Origin: Poa pratensis
Lineage: Eukaryota > Streptophyta > Magnoliopsida > Poales > Poaceae
Assembly (NCBI GenBank): GCA_947311845.1
Contig: CAMZMU010000107.1
Coordinates: 14,489,949 to 14,553,948, forward strand
Reading direction: 5' to 3'
Length of the DNA: 64,000 nucleotides
The translations under genes and the position numbers were made by a program. Shown here piece by piece: positions 23,141-34,987 of this stretch (the first letter of the stretch is position 1; each line of letters starts with the position of its first letter). The notes beneath the pieces were generated by a model. It worked only from the letters and a program-made list of their open reading frames with translations, had not been told where the DNA came from and searched no databases.

Positions 23141-24559
23141 GATGGCAGCCGAAACGAAAAAAACAACATGAAAGCTGTGCGAAATGGATAGATGAACCTG
23201 CCCGTTAAAAAGGTATTTCAAACAGTCAACCGAGTGCCACGAATTTGACAAAATTCATCTAAAAAAGTTCTGAACATTGGTTCGAAATTGAGAATTGATA
23301 GTCGACGAAACTCGACACCGAGTACGGGAATGGAAACTGCTTGTCGACGCGTGTATTTTCCGTGTATGTTTTATCCAAAATCGGAATATGCTTATGTAGA
23401 TTAAGAGTAGTTTAAAGAAGGTGAGTTTGAACAATCGGCCAATAGGCCTAGTCCAATCTGAGCTAAGCTGCTATTTAAAAAATGCCGCGGCGGTCGAATC
23501 TGTCCGGCATGCATAGGGGTCCACAACCACAAGAGCAAATATATCACCCTTCCACTCACGCTTGGCCTCCCGCACGAGCAGTTCAAGTGGTAGAAGAAGG
23601 TACAACGCGGTACTAGTTGAACTGACAGCCACAGAACTATTCAAACGCCATTGGAATAGACAGCTATATGCCGTCAGGCTCCGAGGGATTAGCCTCCCGT
23701 GTAATCGTGCGTGTCAGTACCGTAAACAAGTTATTCTCCCAGGTTTCACGAGTAAAAGTAAGAGATCAGATTGATTCCACCTAATGGACAGGGGGCGGCC
23801 TGGCCTACAGGCTGTACGGACGAATCTTTCGCAAATACGGGAGCTTCAAAAGAAATAGGATACCTGACAGAACTGCACATACGACAGACGTGGGGCTTGT
23901 GGTCAACAAAGTGGCTCGGATCCACATGACGAAGCAACGGCAGAGATAAAGCACGGGCGCCATAGCGCATGAGCAAAATCCACACTTGGCACCAGGTCCA
24001 GGAGTTCTCATTTTGCCGGTGTCGGCACGCGGCGTACCTGTAGCTGTAGGTGCGCTCGCTCGCGCCACCGTCAAGCCTTTTCCCCGCAATCCCGGCAGAC
24101 AGGCCATCGATCGGGCATTCGCGCGGGCAGCAGGGAGCTGGCAGATCGCCCCCTGTTTCTGTTCTTGCGAAGCGAAAGCACTTGCACAGTTGCGATGCCG
24201 GTGTACGTCCGGATTCGAGTGCGGTTTGTTCCTTTTGCAGTGAACTACTAGCACGGAACATGGCGGAGCCCGGCGGCGTCCGTGCAAGATTAGTCTCGAT
24301 CACTTTCTGGAAGAACAAATGATGGCTATACGTGCAATTAGTTAGTATGCAGCATGATCTGCAGCGTGTGATCAGTGATACTCCGAAACGGGCAGCATTG
24401 AAGGCTGAAGGCGATGGTTCAGCCGGTGCGCTAGCACGCTGCATGCACGCATCAAAGACGAGGGAAAGAACTGGATCCTTGCAGGCGCAAGGAAGCTGGC
24501 GGAGCTAACGGCTGTTTGAAGAAATGACGATATTTCTTTCTGAGAGAGTGGATGGTATA
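23141..24559. other. Intergenic stretch without a recognised gene
   Basis: Several ORFs occur, the longest being 232 codons on the minus strand at 23746-24444. They overlap in several frames and have no recognisable domain, so I treat them as chance. Confidence 0.4.
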
Positions 24560-24698
24560 GGCTGATACGGTGTTCGTGTTTCTACCGCTTTTTTTACCGC
24601 TTTCTAGTTTTTACTTTGGCCTCGGCCGTGTTATGTCTGCTCCTTCTATATTAATATAAAAGGCAAAGCTTTTTCCTTCGTTTCAAAAAAAAAAAAAC
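24560..24698 (+). mobile_element. 3' tail of a truncated LINE
   Basis: The sequence GGCCTCGGCCGTGTTATGTC, then ATATTAATATAAAAGGCAAA and GCTTTTTCCTTCGTTTC, ends in a 13-base A run. This is the usual 3' end of grass LINEs. The 5' border and target duplication are not certain; a weak CCGAAA match exists at about 24384 and after the A run. Confidence 0.55.
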
Positions 24699-25078
24699 CG
24701 AAATCCCTTATCCACCCGGGCCTTCTTCAGACCAGGATTTCGTGAGCTTGATTGGGTTAGATCGTCGATCGCGGCGCATGGCAGGCGCGCGTGTACTTGA
24801 TCTCTCTGTGCCGGGGAATTCTGGGTGGCTAAACGTCGCGGCCAGCGCCGTGGCCGTGCAAACGCAGCTTTCGACGGTGGGGCAGCAGACAAACTGGCGG
24901 CTCCCGTTTAAGGCTGGCTCATTGTGACCACCTAATATTTGTAATTTTCTGTTTAAAATTTTCGTCTGCCCAGACTAGTCGTTGTCTACGAAGTTGTTAA
25001 ATGTTGGTTATTTGCCTACGAAACAAAAGCGAGAGACCAGACAGCACAGTGACCATGCATGGTCCTGGATTGGAGTGT
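24699..25078. other. No gene seen
   Basis: A GC-rich then AT-rich stretch between the LINE tail and a Copia LTR. A 61-codon ORF at 24742-24927 has no supporting features. Confidence 0.4.
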
Positions 25079-25403
25079 TGTTGTATATATGAGTGCTCTT
25101 TGTAGTAGTACTACTCTACACGTCAAGAATAAGAAAAGGATCAAGCAAGAAAATATAATTAAAGAGGAACGATCACTTTACTTCTTTAGCTAAGTCTGAT
25201 CGATTGGAGTAGCTTACCATTACGTGTAAGAGAGAAATTAAGCCGTGATTGGATTAGATGTTACATCTAACCATATCTTGTTAATATGACCAGTTGGGTT
25301 AGTTCAGATCATAAGTACAAACTAATATGCAACCGATCTCTTGATGCGTCGATTATATCTCTCTCAAGCCAATCTACCCTATTGTCTTACATGGTATCAG
25401 ACT
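25079..25403 (+). mobile_element. Copia-type LTR end with primer-binding site (remnant)
   Basis: The stretch ends TTGTCTTACA at 25391 and is followed at once by TGGTATCAGACTAAGC. This is the initiator tRNA-Met primer site seen after Copia 5' LTRs, here with AGAC in place of AGAGC. The left border is uncertain; TGTTGTATATATGAG at about 25079 is a candidate. No Copia polyprotein follows, so this is a remnant. Confidence 0.55.
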
Positions 25404-26149
25404 AAGCAATCCAAAGCTAAGTCACATTCCGTTGTTACCGCGACTTTTTAGGTCGTCGGACTCCTCCTCTCTCCCACATTGTCCACCTCCGTCGGTGTTC
25501 AGTCCACAACCTCGATCAACTGTGGGCGTCTGATCACCATCAAAAAGGAACTTACACATATTCGTATAAGAATAGGAAAGGACTTGGAACGGTAGATCCG
25601 CTCATCCTGCCTTAGAATCCTAGTTCGGTTGCCACGGTTTGCCTCGATTTGGTACCGCTCGCGCAACCCGCACCGAAACAGTGCTTTACCCCTAGATGTC
25701 CAGTCAACTGTTGCGCCTCAACGGTTCAATGCCGAAAATCATTCTTGTGGTGTGCACATGTGATCTCCCTCCTTCGGAGCCATCTTCTTCATGGATATGT
25801 CGAGGGCACCTTCCTGTGTCCGCCGCCACCATCATTGTTGCCCAGGAGGGCAGTGTTCGTGCGACCGAGCCCAGTCCGCCAAACATGTATGAGATCTAGC
25901 AAGACCAGGCAATTCCATCAGCGTTTCCCTTCTTCAAAAATTCAGATCTTCGACATGATTATGTTTGCCAAAACATCGCATGAGTCTTGGTCCAGTCTTG
26001 AGATGCATGTAACGCCTATCAATCTAGCTGCTCCATCAATAACTTGCCATGTATAAAGAAAGTTGCTTGCAAATCTCCTTAGTCAAAGTGTATACAACAT
26101 ATTTCATCAGCACCACTCTCCACGAACCCCCCCCGCGGTTCTATCCACC
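25404..26149. other. Decayed retroelement leader or unassigned sequence
   Basis: The first 100-200 bp look like a degenerate Copia leader. The rest has short ORFs only (longest 135 codons at 25649-26056), without recognised domains. Confidence 0.35.
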
Positions 26150-26850
26150 ATGCAACTTGCTACGAATTAGTTAGCATAGGCCGGTGATCAAATGTACTAA
26201 GTCACATGTGATGCGACCTACATCAGTTGGAAGACCCTTATACCTCTCGCTAAATGCTTCCTTCGTGATGTCCATAATTTTTTTCAGAGATTGACTGGAA
26301 TAGATAGACTCTTTTCTCTATCGATACATTGACCTAACAAGCCCATATATTTTCATAATATTATTTAATTTATGTGCACTTTGCGTATTTGCCATCACAA
26401 ATCTCAAGCTATCATCCGCAAACAGCAAATGGCATTGGATCACATTGTCGTAGACCACTGGAAGGGGGGTGAATTACGGTAGACATTGTGTGTACAGATG
26501 TATACAAAAGATGATTCAACTAACACATCACAGAACCAATAAAACAAATCCTGCACTAAAACCAAGTTTAAACATAATAGCATGTAGATTGTGCCACTCA
26601 ACTCGATCATATGCCTTCATCATGTCAAGTTTGACTACGCACACATCATTATTCTCCTTCTGTCGTCGCCTCATAGCATCACACTCTCATAACTCATAAG
26701 GTTGGGTATAAGGGTGATCCACGTGTCATTCAACCCATCACGAAGCTCCCCTCCGTTCAAAAAATCAAGCATAGCCGAAACATATCATCCTTCAATAATT
26801 CTCAAACCAATCTACCATGTGGTCTTTCGAGCCGGACACGTACATACGCG
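26150..26850 (-). pseudogene. LINE reverse transcriptase fragment
   Basis: On the minus strand, broken frames show LDMMKAYDRVEWHNL (about 26594-26624), then FADDSLRFVMANTQSA (catalytic ADD at about 26409-26424), and ERYKGLPTDVGRIT near 26230. These are three ordered hallmarks of plant non-LTR reverse transcriptases. The segment between the first two is shortened and contains stops, so this is a decayed insertion remnant. Confidence 0.8.
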
Positions 26851-26863
26851 CCCTTCCATTCTA

Positions 26864-26986
26864 CTCCCTCCGTTCCAATTTAATTGACTTGCTATGTAGC
26901 ACATGTGGATGTATCTAGACTTGTTACATGTCTATATACATCCATATTTGGTGCATAGCAAGTCAATTAAATTGGAACGGAGGGAG
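26864..26986. mobile_element. Stowaway MITE
   Basis: A 123-bp palindromic element with CTCCCTCCGTTCCAATTTAA at one end and the inverse at the other. It is flanked by the TA target duplication at 26862-26863 and 26987-26988. The two arms pair almost perfectly. It lies about 235 bp upstream of the bHLH start codon, so it is probably within the promoter region. Confidence 0.93.
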
Positions 26987-27220
26987 TATACTTGTACGTC
27001 TTCTACCCCATCGCCACATGCCATGGCAGACGGCAGAGCGGTTCTTTGTCAGCTTGTCTCCATCAGGGGGCCCCGTGTTATTCCGCGCCGGCCGCTCTTT
27101 AAAGCGACCATGCATCTCACTTGCATCCGTCCTCCTTTTCTTCCAAAGTTCCATGCAAGCCCACTCGTGTCCATAGACTGGTTTCTTCTAACTTCCGACT
27201 AGCCTACGGGAAAGCTTGTG

Positions 27221-28714
27221 ATGGCGCTTGAGGCCGTGGTGTTTCCACGGCAGCACCTCGCGTGCGGCACGGACAAGGCGGCTGCGGCGATGGCTATGCA
27301 CGAGTCGTCGTCGCTAGGCCGCGGCATCAACATTGACGAGTTCGAGGAGAAGGGCGGCGTGGTGCTGCAAGAAGAAGAGGTGGCCGGCGCGACGATGATG
27401 TACGGCACCGGCGGAGGGGCGCCCAACGCCTGGGGCGCGGCCGCTCGCTCGTGCTCCGTCGCTTCGTTCGTCGCCGTCGAGGAGCACTGGGCGGACGACC
27501 AGAAGCGCGTCTACCCCGTGTCGCCACCGCCTCCTGCATCGTCCATCCGCCGCGGAAAGGCCTCGTCGCCGTCGTCAGCAGCAGCGGCCGCGCGGAGGCG
27601 GCGGCGGCGGCGGCCGAAGGCGGCGAAGAACAGGGAGGAGACGGAGAGCCAGCGATGCAACCACATCGCGGTGGAGCGCAACCGGCGGCGGCAGATGAAC
27701 GACTACCTCGCCGTGCTCCGCTCCGCCATGCCGGCCTCCTACTCGCAGCGGGTACGTACTCGAACGCACTTCTCGATCCGGGACACCTGCACTTTGCAAG
27801 TGAAAGTGCAACTGCACAACTTGATCCGTACCATATCCCAAGAGCTCGATAAGCTTTACCGGTCATGTCACCGATGACCGATGTGCACGAACGGATCGGC
27901 TCTCGCCACATCGCTCGCTGTCCACAAGTAGCTTTGCATTGCACGTACTGTAGTAGTTGTCAAATCCTGTTGCCCCTCGTGGCCATGCACCGCTGCCTTG
28001 CATTGGTTCCATATGTCACGGGCCGAACCTGCAGTGTACTTCCATGGCGAACGTGCCCGTGCGCGCATCGGAAACCGCACATTCTCTCCTGCGCCAAATG
28101 CTTCGTGCTCTTGTTGTCGCCTCGCTCAGGAATAATGGCGTGTACCGTTTGCTGCAGGGTGACCAGGCATCGATAGTGGCCGGAGCCATCAACTTCGTGA
28201 AGGAGCTGGAGCAGCTGCTGCAGTCGCTGGAGGCCCAGAAGCGGCGGCGCTCCCAGCTCCCGCCGCCGGGCCCGCCGTTCGCCGGATTCTTCACGTTCCC
28301 TCAGTACTCCTCCACCGGAGCAGGCGACAGTGGCAGCGTCGTCGAGGGCGGGACCCGGCGGGGCGTGGCGGACGTGGAGGTGGCCGTGGCGGAGAGCCAC
28401 GCGAACGTGAAGGTGCTGGCGCCGCGGCGGCCGAGGCAGCTGCTGCGGATGGTGGTGGCGATGCAGTGCCTGGGCCTCACCGTGCTCCACCTCAGAGCCA
28501 CCGCGGCCACCGCCGACCACCTCGTCTTCTACTCCTTCAGCCTCAAGGTTAGCCTTTTACTGCTCCCATGATTTACAGCTTTCGGCCATTTCTAATTCAG
28601 TATACATAACGCCGTTTTCTGCCGCAGATGGAGGACGAGTGTCGGCTCACGTCGGTGGACGACATCGCCGCGGCGGTGCACCACATAGTCGCCGAGGACC
28701 ACCGTGTTAGCTAG
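27221..28714 (+). CDS. bHLH transcription factor, subfamily Ia type
   Basis: Three exons (27221-27751, 28158-28547, 28628-28714) with GT-AG introns of 406 and 80 bp give a 335-residue protein. The N-terminus is acidic with an Ala/Arg-rich stretch (residues 120-136). The basic region begins near residue 148 with [16 protein letters not shown], carrying the His-Glu-Arg set that contacts E-box DNA. Helix 2 ([20 protein letters not shown]) starts exactly at exon 2. A C-terminal ACT-like dimerisation region follows (about 250-335: [26 protein letters not shown]). The [20 protein letters not shown] type of lead-in fits the bHLH57/67/70/71/94/96 group, related to the stomatal SPCH/MUTE/FAMA factors. 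The exact orthologue is not claimed. ATG 27221 is the first in-frame Met. No frame lesion is seen. Confidence 0.92.
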
Positions 28715-29872
28715 CTCGTTACCTGGAAATAGAAATGTCCCTGTAACATTCGTCCAAGCACAACGTAGATGCGTGCGACATTGATTACTCCGGCGATCGA
28801 TTGGCGCCGTCGATCGTCAGGGTGGCAGTATTACGCATTGCTTCCGTGCAAGTTAGCATGTATCGGTGGCCAATTATTTGCTCCAACATGGCTGCGTGTC
28901 CACAACGGTGCTCAACTGGTGGCGCCGTCGCGGACAGCCACTGCCGGGTCTTCTTCGGTGGGTCATCCGTCGACGTACGTTAACCGGATAAGAACTTGTT
29001 TGAATGATAATCGAACTGGCCGCCACAATCATTCCGTGATGCAATCACCTCAACGATTATGTATTAATATATGTCTGGGTTTTCGTCCCCGCTTTCAGAT
29101 TTCAGATTTTAATTACACGGAGAGAACAATCGGTAGAATTAATGTGCAGGAGAACTCTGAACTCCTGAAGGAACCAAAGTAGCTTTTTATATAATATATT
29201 TTCCATCGACGTCAAAACGCAGGAGAACGGCGACAAAAGCAAACCAAATGGACAATCATATGCTGTGATACTCGTAAATCTGACAACCTGCTCTTTCATG
29301 CCTGCATATTCCCAGGCAGCTCGTATTTGGCCACCTTGCAGCTACAGCTAATAGCTCTGATTTTCACACGTCCTACTCTGCTCCTTCAGTCTGACACTTG
29401 ATTCCTGATGTGCAGATATGCTAAAACAAGCGGGGCCTCCAGCCTCCTTGATTCTTGAAATTTGCCTGTGGGAAATCGTACAAACCATTTCATTCTTTGA
29501 CAAGCGCGGCAGTAATTTACCGCGTGAAATAGCATGGCCTTGTGCCCTTGTATTGCTCGGGAGAGAATAATTTGCAGTCATTGGTAAACAGAGATTTTCC
29601 ATACGTGTGCCGTCTCTGTTTTGAAAACTACAGTTTTCATCTTTAATATACGAGTAATCGTGACTTACAAAGTAAGATTCTACTACACAGAACTACTAGA
29701 TGGCTAGATTTCAATCTTATCCATATCATGAAACTACAGAATGAACAACCAATTTAATATAACCCTGATTTTCTTCTACAATCCACTCGTTCTGCTCCTT
29801 TCTTGCCATTGCTAAGTAAATGTCTGTACTTGCTCTGATCCGCTCCTAGTGGGGTGGCAGGCGAAACACTAG
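28715..29872. other. bHLH 3' flank and intergenic sequence
   Basis: No ORF with recognisable content. It should hold the 3' UTR of the bHLH gene, but I could not place a polyadenylation site with confidence. Confidence 0.4.
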
Positions 29873-29877
29873 CCGTT

Positions 29878-30407
29878 TGTCGTGGGGTAGTCACGGCAGA
29901 TGCCATGGGGGTGGCTTAACTCGGATGTGAGCCAGGCGACTTAGAATCCACGGAGAGGTAGCACACGCAGAATTTACCCAGGTTCGGCCCCTCTGTATGA
30001 GGTAAAGACCTACTTCTGCTTGTATGTATTTGGATCTTGATGGGGTGTACAATGGTGTGCGCACCAGAGCGTAAGGTTGCTCCGGAGGCGATGGAATGAG
30101 ATGAATCTGTCCTTTAGGGTTGCGCCTAGCCGGCTTTATATAGGGAGCTGACTAGGGTTTTACAGGGAAATGACGGGTGACTTAGACGGCACTAGATAAC
30201 TTGCTACAAGTGCGGCTTTGTGGGCGCACTCTCCGGGATATCCAAATCGTTATCTGATTCGGAAAGATAAGCTTGCCGCCTTCCCCGAGCCGGCCTACCG
30301 GGTTCTTCGGGGACCCGGTATCTTGGTAGGTGACCTCCGAGTGGGCTCTGGGCCACCCGGTCTTGTAGTCGTGGTCCTGGGCCTACCCGGTTGGGCATCC
30401 CCCATCA
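29878..30407 (+). mobile_element. Solo LTR
   Basis: A 530-bp unit starts TGTCGTGGGG and ends CCCCCATCA, flanked by a perfect 5-bp duplication CCGTT (29873-29877 and 30408-30412). It contains TTTATATAGG at about 30134-30143, a plausible LTR promoter. There is no internal region or second LTR, so it is best explained by LTR-LTR recombination of a former full-length element. The orientation is set by the internal TATA box and is tentative. Confidence 0.85.
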
Positions 30408-30412
30408 CCGTT

Positions 30413-30709
30413 GCCGTATTTTTTGACAAATCTGGTCCTTTTGAGAAACTAAACACATGTATAGTCTCTTCTCAAAACTATTTTTTAATCTGGCCTCTTG
30501 AGATCGGCGCCAAAGAGGATGGAGCCATACTTGTTCAGTTCAGCGCCATCCAGAAAGTCTAATAGTTTTAAGGACTTCAATTTTTTAAAACAGGGGGACG
30601 GCTCCAGATGGAGCCGACCTCAGGGGTCTGATTTGGAAATAGCTTTAGAGAGAGGCCTAAACTGAGATTAGTTTTGCTCAGAGACCATATTTGGCAAAAA
30701 AAATACGCC
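30413..30709. mobile_element. Foldback (hairpin) element, about 300 bp
   Basis: The left arm (GCCGTATTTTTTGACAAATC, later TGAGATCGGCGCCA) and the reverse complement of the right arm (GGCGTATTTTTTTTGCCAAA, later TGAGGTCGGCTCCA) match imperfectly over about 100 bp each. The intervening centre is short. This is the architecture of a MITE or foldback element. The family is not identified. The solo LTR lies right at its left end. Confidence 0.6.
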
Positions 30710-32748
30710 GCTGTCACGCCTTCTCCCATCTCCTTCATCCACCCGCCCCCACCGAGAAACTCTGAAAGGAAATCCCAGTGGGTGTATGGTGGTGTCACGC
30801 TCTCTCGTTGCCCCTTGCAGGGGCATCCGGCCTAGCGCCATGTGCGACCCTATATAGCGTCACGCTCGGCGGTGCTCGGAAGGCCAGGGCGGCGGTCCTA
30901 TAGTGTTTTGGTGGTGGCATGACTGCGGTGGTTGATAGGACAGTGTGGTGGCCGCCTATGGATCTGCATCGACAATAGCGGCGACATGTGCGATAGCGGA
31001 AGAAGAATCGAAGATTGAGACGCCATCCATTGCGGCAGTGACTCACGGTATGACTGTGCTCGGATCTAAGTCAGGATATTATGGCTTCATGATGTTCTAG
31101 TCTGCAGATTGGTGTTAGTATGCAGCCGCAGTTGCAGTTGGACAACGAAAGAGATTTCTTGAAGGCGTCCCATTTTCCCAAGTCCGTCATGTGCCGATGG
31201 CGAGGAAGACATGGATCTGGTAGAGGGGCTCTTAACGTGGGTTTCAGCGATGCCTACAGTCTCATCGTCGCCCGTCAAAACCTCATATGGGCACTGTTTC
31301 GGTCGCGTGGCATTGATCACATCCAAAATGTGCGTGTGAGCTTTGATCGGAAGGCCTAAATTCAGGCTGAAGAAGTTATGATACGTCATGTTCCACGGTT
31401 TTCGTGCTCGCGACTTATGCATATTCGCTGCGAAGCGTCTCTTTGTATTCGAAATTGTGAAGTCTAGAAATAACGTTCTCGTCCTACTTGGGTTTTTTCT
31501 GTTACGAAGAAGGGACGTGGAATGTCTCACAACACATTGTGGTTTAGTTTTTGTGGTACTATTTCAGGTGCAGGACAACTTCTAGGGTGGGAACCACTGT
31601 TCTGACTTTTGTCAGTCATACCGACAATGGTGGTGTTTTGACAATTGACTATGTTCGGCATTGTCAAGACTAGAAGGAATGAATAAGGTGGTCAAGCGGA
31701 TGCGACACCACTTCATGGTTGAGTTTGGGTGATTGTAACATGACCAGAAATCTAGGGTGAAAGAATTTTTTTACGGGACCCTAGTACTATATTTAGGGCT
31801 GGGAGTACCAACAAAATCTAACCATTGAAATATAAGGGTACTTCCTCGTGTCTCGATGCCTCTGCTATCCCGATCAAGCGTACGCCATCCCCCTAGGTGA
31901 TCTCGCGCATCCATGGTTGTGTCATCATCTCCATTCTCGTGTGCCTCACGCCCTCACCTTCAACCTAATCACTTGGCCGCGTCGAGTCCTCTAGATCTTC
32001 CACCTATACCAGCTCTTGGACAACCAAACTCATTCAAAACGTTCTTGAGTTATTTCAGGAAATCAACCAAGCTTGACTTTGCTGAGAAAACTGAGCAAAC
32101 AGTGGCAACCCTGGAGTTCATCAGCAGCTTGCGATTTATCTTTGCAATTTTGCAATTTTTAAATATATAATCCTCACCATCAGATCCGTTCCAATTGGCG
32201 AGTTAAATAAATATAATTACAATGAATATTTATACATTATCAGTTTTTTTACCATATTATAATTTTCAACAAATATATGGTTTATACATAGTTAGCATTG
32301 TTAACTCTAAACTATATATTTAATTGTTTTTCCATTATATATTTGTAATGTATATCACTGAAAATATATCTGAGTTATGCAAAAAAAAAATCCTTTGTAT
32401 TGTTCTTAAAAATATACAAAATCATTTTAGATGTGAAAATAAAAACAAAAGGGAAAATGCACAACCCTTTGACGTTCTTACAATTAAGGAATTATACATC
32501 GTATATGTATATTATTGTGTGGATATTATTATCTATTTTTATTTATTAAATATTTTGGTAGAGATTTCACTGCATATTACGTAGCAAATATCTTAATATA
32601 GGTGTGTAGTGTATGTTTTTGTAAGAAAATATATAGAAACGTCTGAAATATTAATTGAACAGATGACAAGATCATTTATTACTTGGTCAAATGTGTCTTA
32701 CAAGTAACCTTGAATTTAGTACTAAATCGATAATATGTTGATGATTTA
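30710..32748. other. Intergenic sequence, AT-rich in its second half
   Basis: No gene recognised. The stretch at about 31585-31640 (CAGTCATACCGACAATGGTG) resembles 33985-34040, suggesting two decayed copies of one dispersed repeat. Confidence 0.4.
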
Positions 32749-32750
32749 TA

Positions 32751-33016
32751 CTCCCTCCTTGTCACAATGTAGTGCATATGAGATTTTACAGAAGTCAAAC
32801 GATGTGAACTTGTGAAGTTTGACTAAGTATGTCTAAAAAACAATTAACACCTAGAATACCCAATCAATACCATTATATTCATCATGATGTACATTTAAAT
32901 ATGGTATACATTTGATAGTGTAGATATAAATAAATGTCTCAATAAACTTGGTCAAACTTAACATCGTTTGACTTTTGAAAAAAACTAATATGCACTACAT
33001 TGTGGTAAGTAGGGAG
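32751..33016. mobile_element. Stowaway-like MITE, 266 bp
   Basis: Ends CTCCCTCCTTGTCACAATGT and (inverted) CTCCCTACTTACCACAATGT, flanked by TA on both sides (32749-32750 and 33017-33018). Inverted internal stretches TTTGACTAAG and CTTGGTCAAAC fit the longer Stowaway group. Confidence 0.85.
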
Positions 33017-33018
33017 TA

Positions 33019-34984
33019 CTTGTTACCAAAATAATATTGGTTATAATAATCACCGACTAACATAATATATTATCGGTTTCTTCCATTGCATCTACAAAAT
33101 ACAATTATTATATATATGCTCACTCCAATGTGTCTCTGTATATAATTGCTTTTGTTAGTTTTTCAAATAAGAAGTTATATATGAAATTAAACATTGGAAT
33201 ATATTGCACCTGATACATTGGCAGCTTGGGCCTGGGATTGGGAAATTAGCCAGTATACACTGAGAGCGGATCCCACCCGGCCTGATTTTTTATTTTATTT
33301 TTGCGTCTTCAGGCTGGGCGCGGGCTCAATATTTCATTTTCAATCAGTCAAGCCGGACTTGGGTCTAGATTTTGCATCTCGGTTCTTCAGATCCGGACCA
33401 AGGAATGCCCAGGCGTAGAATATATCCAGTAAAACATTTAATATTGCTTGTGTAAGGTATTCACATGGGAGACTAGCAGCCAAGTTAAACACCACCACTA
33501 ATTTAGTTGGTTTGTTCCTATGTGGTACATTGTACTGATCTACCGTGTGCAATTGATAATGTAAACTAAGATTGACTTTTTTCTACTTATAAATTGACAA
33601 TAGTCTCGTATAAGAGTTCCAAACTTATTTTAGTACTTGAGGCCCTAATCCTCTCCTGGCTCGGGGAGGTCCCTATGTTTGCCAGGCCGATGGACCGACC
33701 GCGCAATTTACTATGATGCATCACATAATTCTTGGCCGACACATAGTCGTCCGACTGGTTCGCTTTGTATGCGAATTACATCAAGGTAATTACGAGAGAA
33801 TAATAACGCCCTTGCGTATGTACACCTTAATTGCCATCTAGATTACCAATTTACCCTAACTTTTGGTGGTGGATTGGTGGTACTCCTGACTCCTGAGCAT
33901 CTAGGTTAGAGTACCGACTGATATTTTCCACCAGATTAGACTAAATGGAGATTTTATATTTATTTAGGGGTATCGTAAAAAACTTAGGGTGAAAACCTAT
34001 GGTCTGACATTCATCTGTCATACCGGTAATGGTGGTGTTTTAGATCTTGGTTTTCTTTTAATAATTTGATAGTGTGCATCTCTATATCTCGACTTGCTCA
34101 TGATATTGAGTTGTTGTAGAGACCGGTATACTTGCTATTTTTTTATTAATATATTACCCTTTAATGAAAAGAGTAAATGTGTGTGCAACTGTAAGATGAC
34201 AAAGAATCTCGGAAAGTCTTGTAAGTAGTCCCTCAATGTTTATCAAATCACCTGTCATTTTTTCTTTCTAGATAGAAGGCCACCTAACCAACACATTCTC
34301 CACTGGCCACATATGAAAATCAAACAACAATATATGCAACATTCTAAGAGAAAAATGCCTCGAGTCTTAATAAAGAAAGCGATTCCCCACAGTAGCCTAA
34401 CTGTGGAAAAAAAACTCCAAACTGCTGCTTAAAACCTCGCTATTCTCCATGGGACAAGGAATCATTCACTCTCATGAATTCTCTAGGCGATGGTGCTAAA
34501 TAAAATGGACCAGCCTGCAGAAAGTTGCAGAGGAACACAAAGCCATTGTACTTTTGGATCTTGTCTTGAGCAGGCCATGGCATTATACGTATCATTAGAT
34601 CGAGGCAGGCAAATTGGCGTTAGGTTCTTGGAGAATATAGGAAGGACGACCTCGCGGAGTGACCACATCGGGCTGCGCAAGATCGAGCTGTGACTATCTG
34701 AAACACACAACAACCCTGTTACATCAGGTTAGGTCCGCAGCATAGAGAAATGTAGCGTCTGAATCGAATCAGGAGCTCTTCAAGTGGTCCACATCTTTCG
34801 GTGAAGGAAGAAGCCATGACGACTTCACCATCAATGATCCCCGGCGGCAGATCTAGCAAAACAGTAGGGTTCAGAAGAATCAGAGTGGCATATGCGTATG
34901 CCTCAGGATAAGCTCATGCTAGTATATCATATATGCATGCCTTAATAATTCAGCTTAAGCCATCACAGAAAGCAAGCTCGGCAG
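33019..34984. other. Intergenic sequence without a recognised gene
   Basis: Mostly AT-rich. A block at 34440-34700 has opposed ORFs of about 70 codons without known motifs. A second copy of the dispersed motif TCATACCGGTAATGGTGGTG occurs near 34015. Confidence 0.4.
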
Positions 34985-34987
34985 TAA

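Noticed and set aside
23746..24444. 232-codon minus-strand ORF
   Set aside because: No recognisable domain, several overlapping frames and no splice or promoter evidence.
27327..28520. Long minus-strand ORFs opposite the bHLH gene
   Set aside because: They are shadows caused by codon-biased GC-rich exons.
34483..34713. Opposed ORFs of about 70 codons
   Set aside because: No motif, no splice evidence, similar lengths on both strands.
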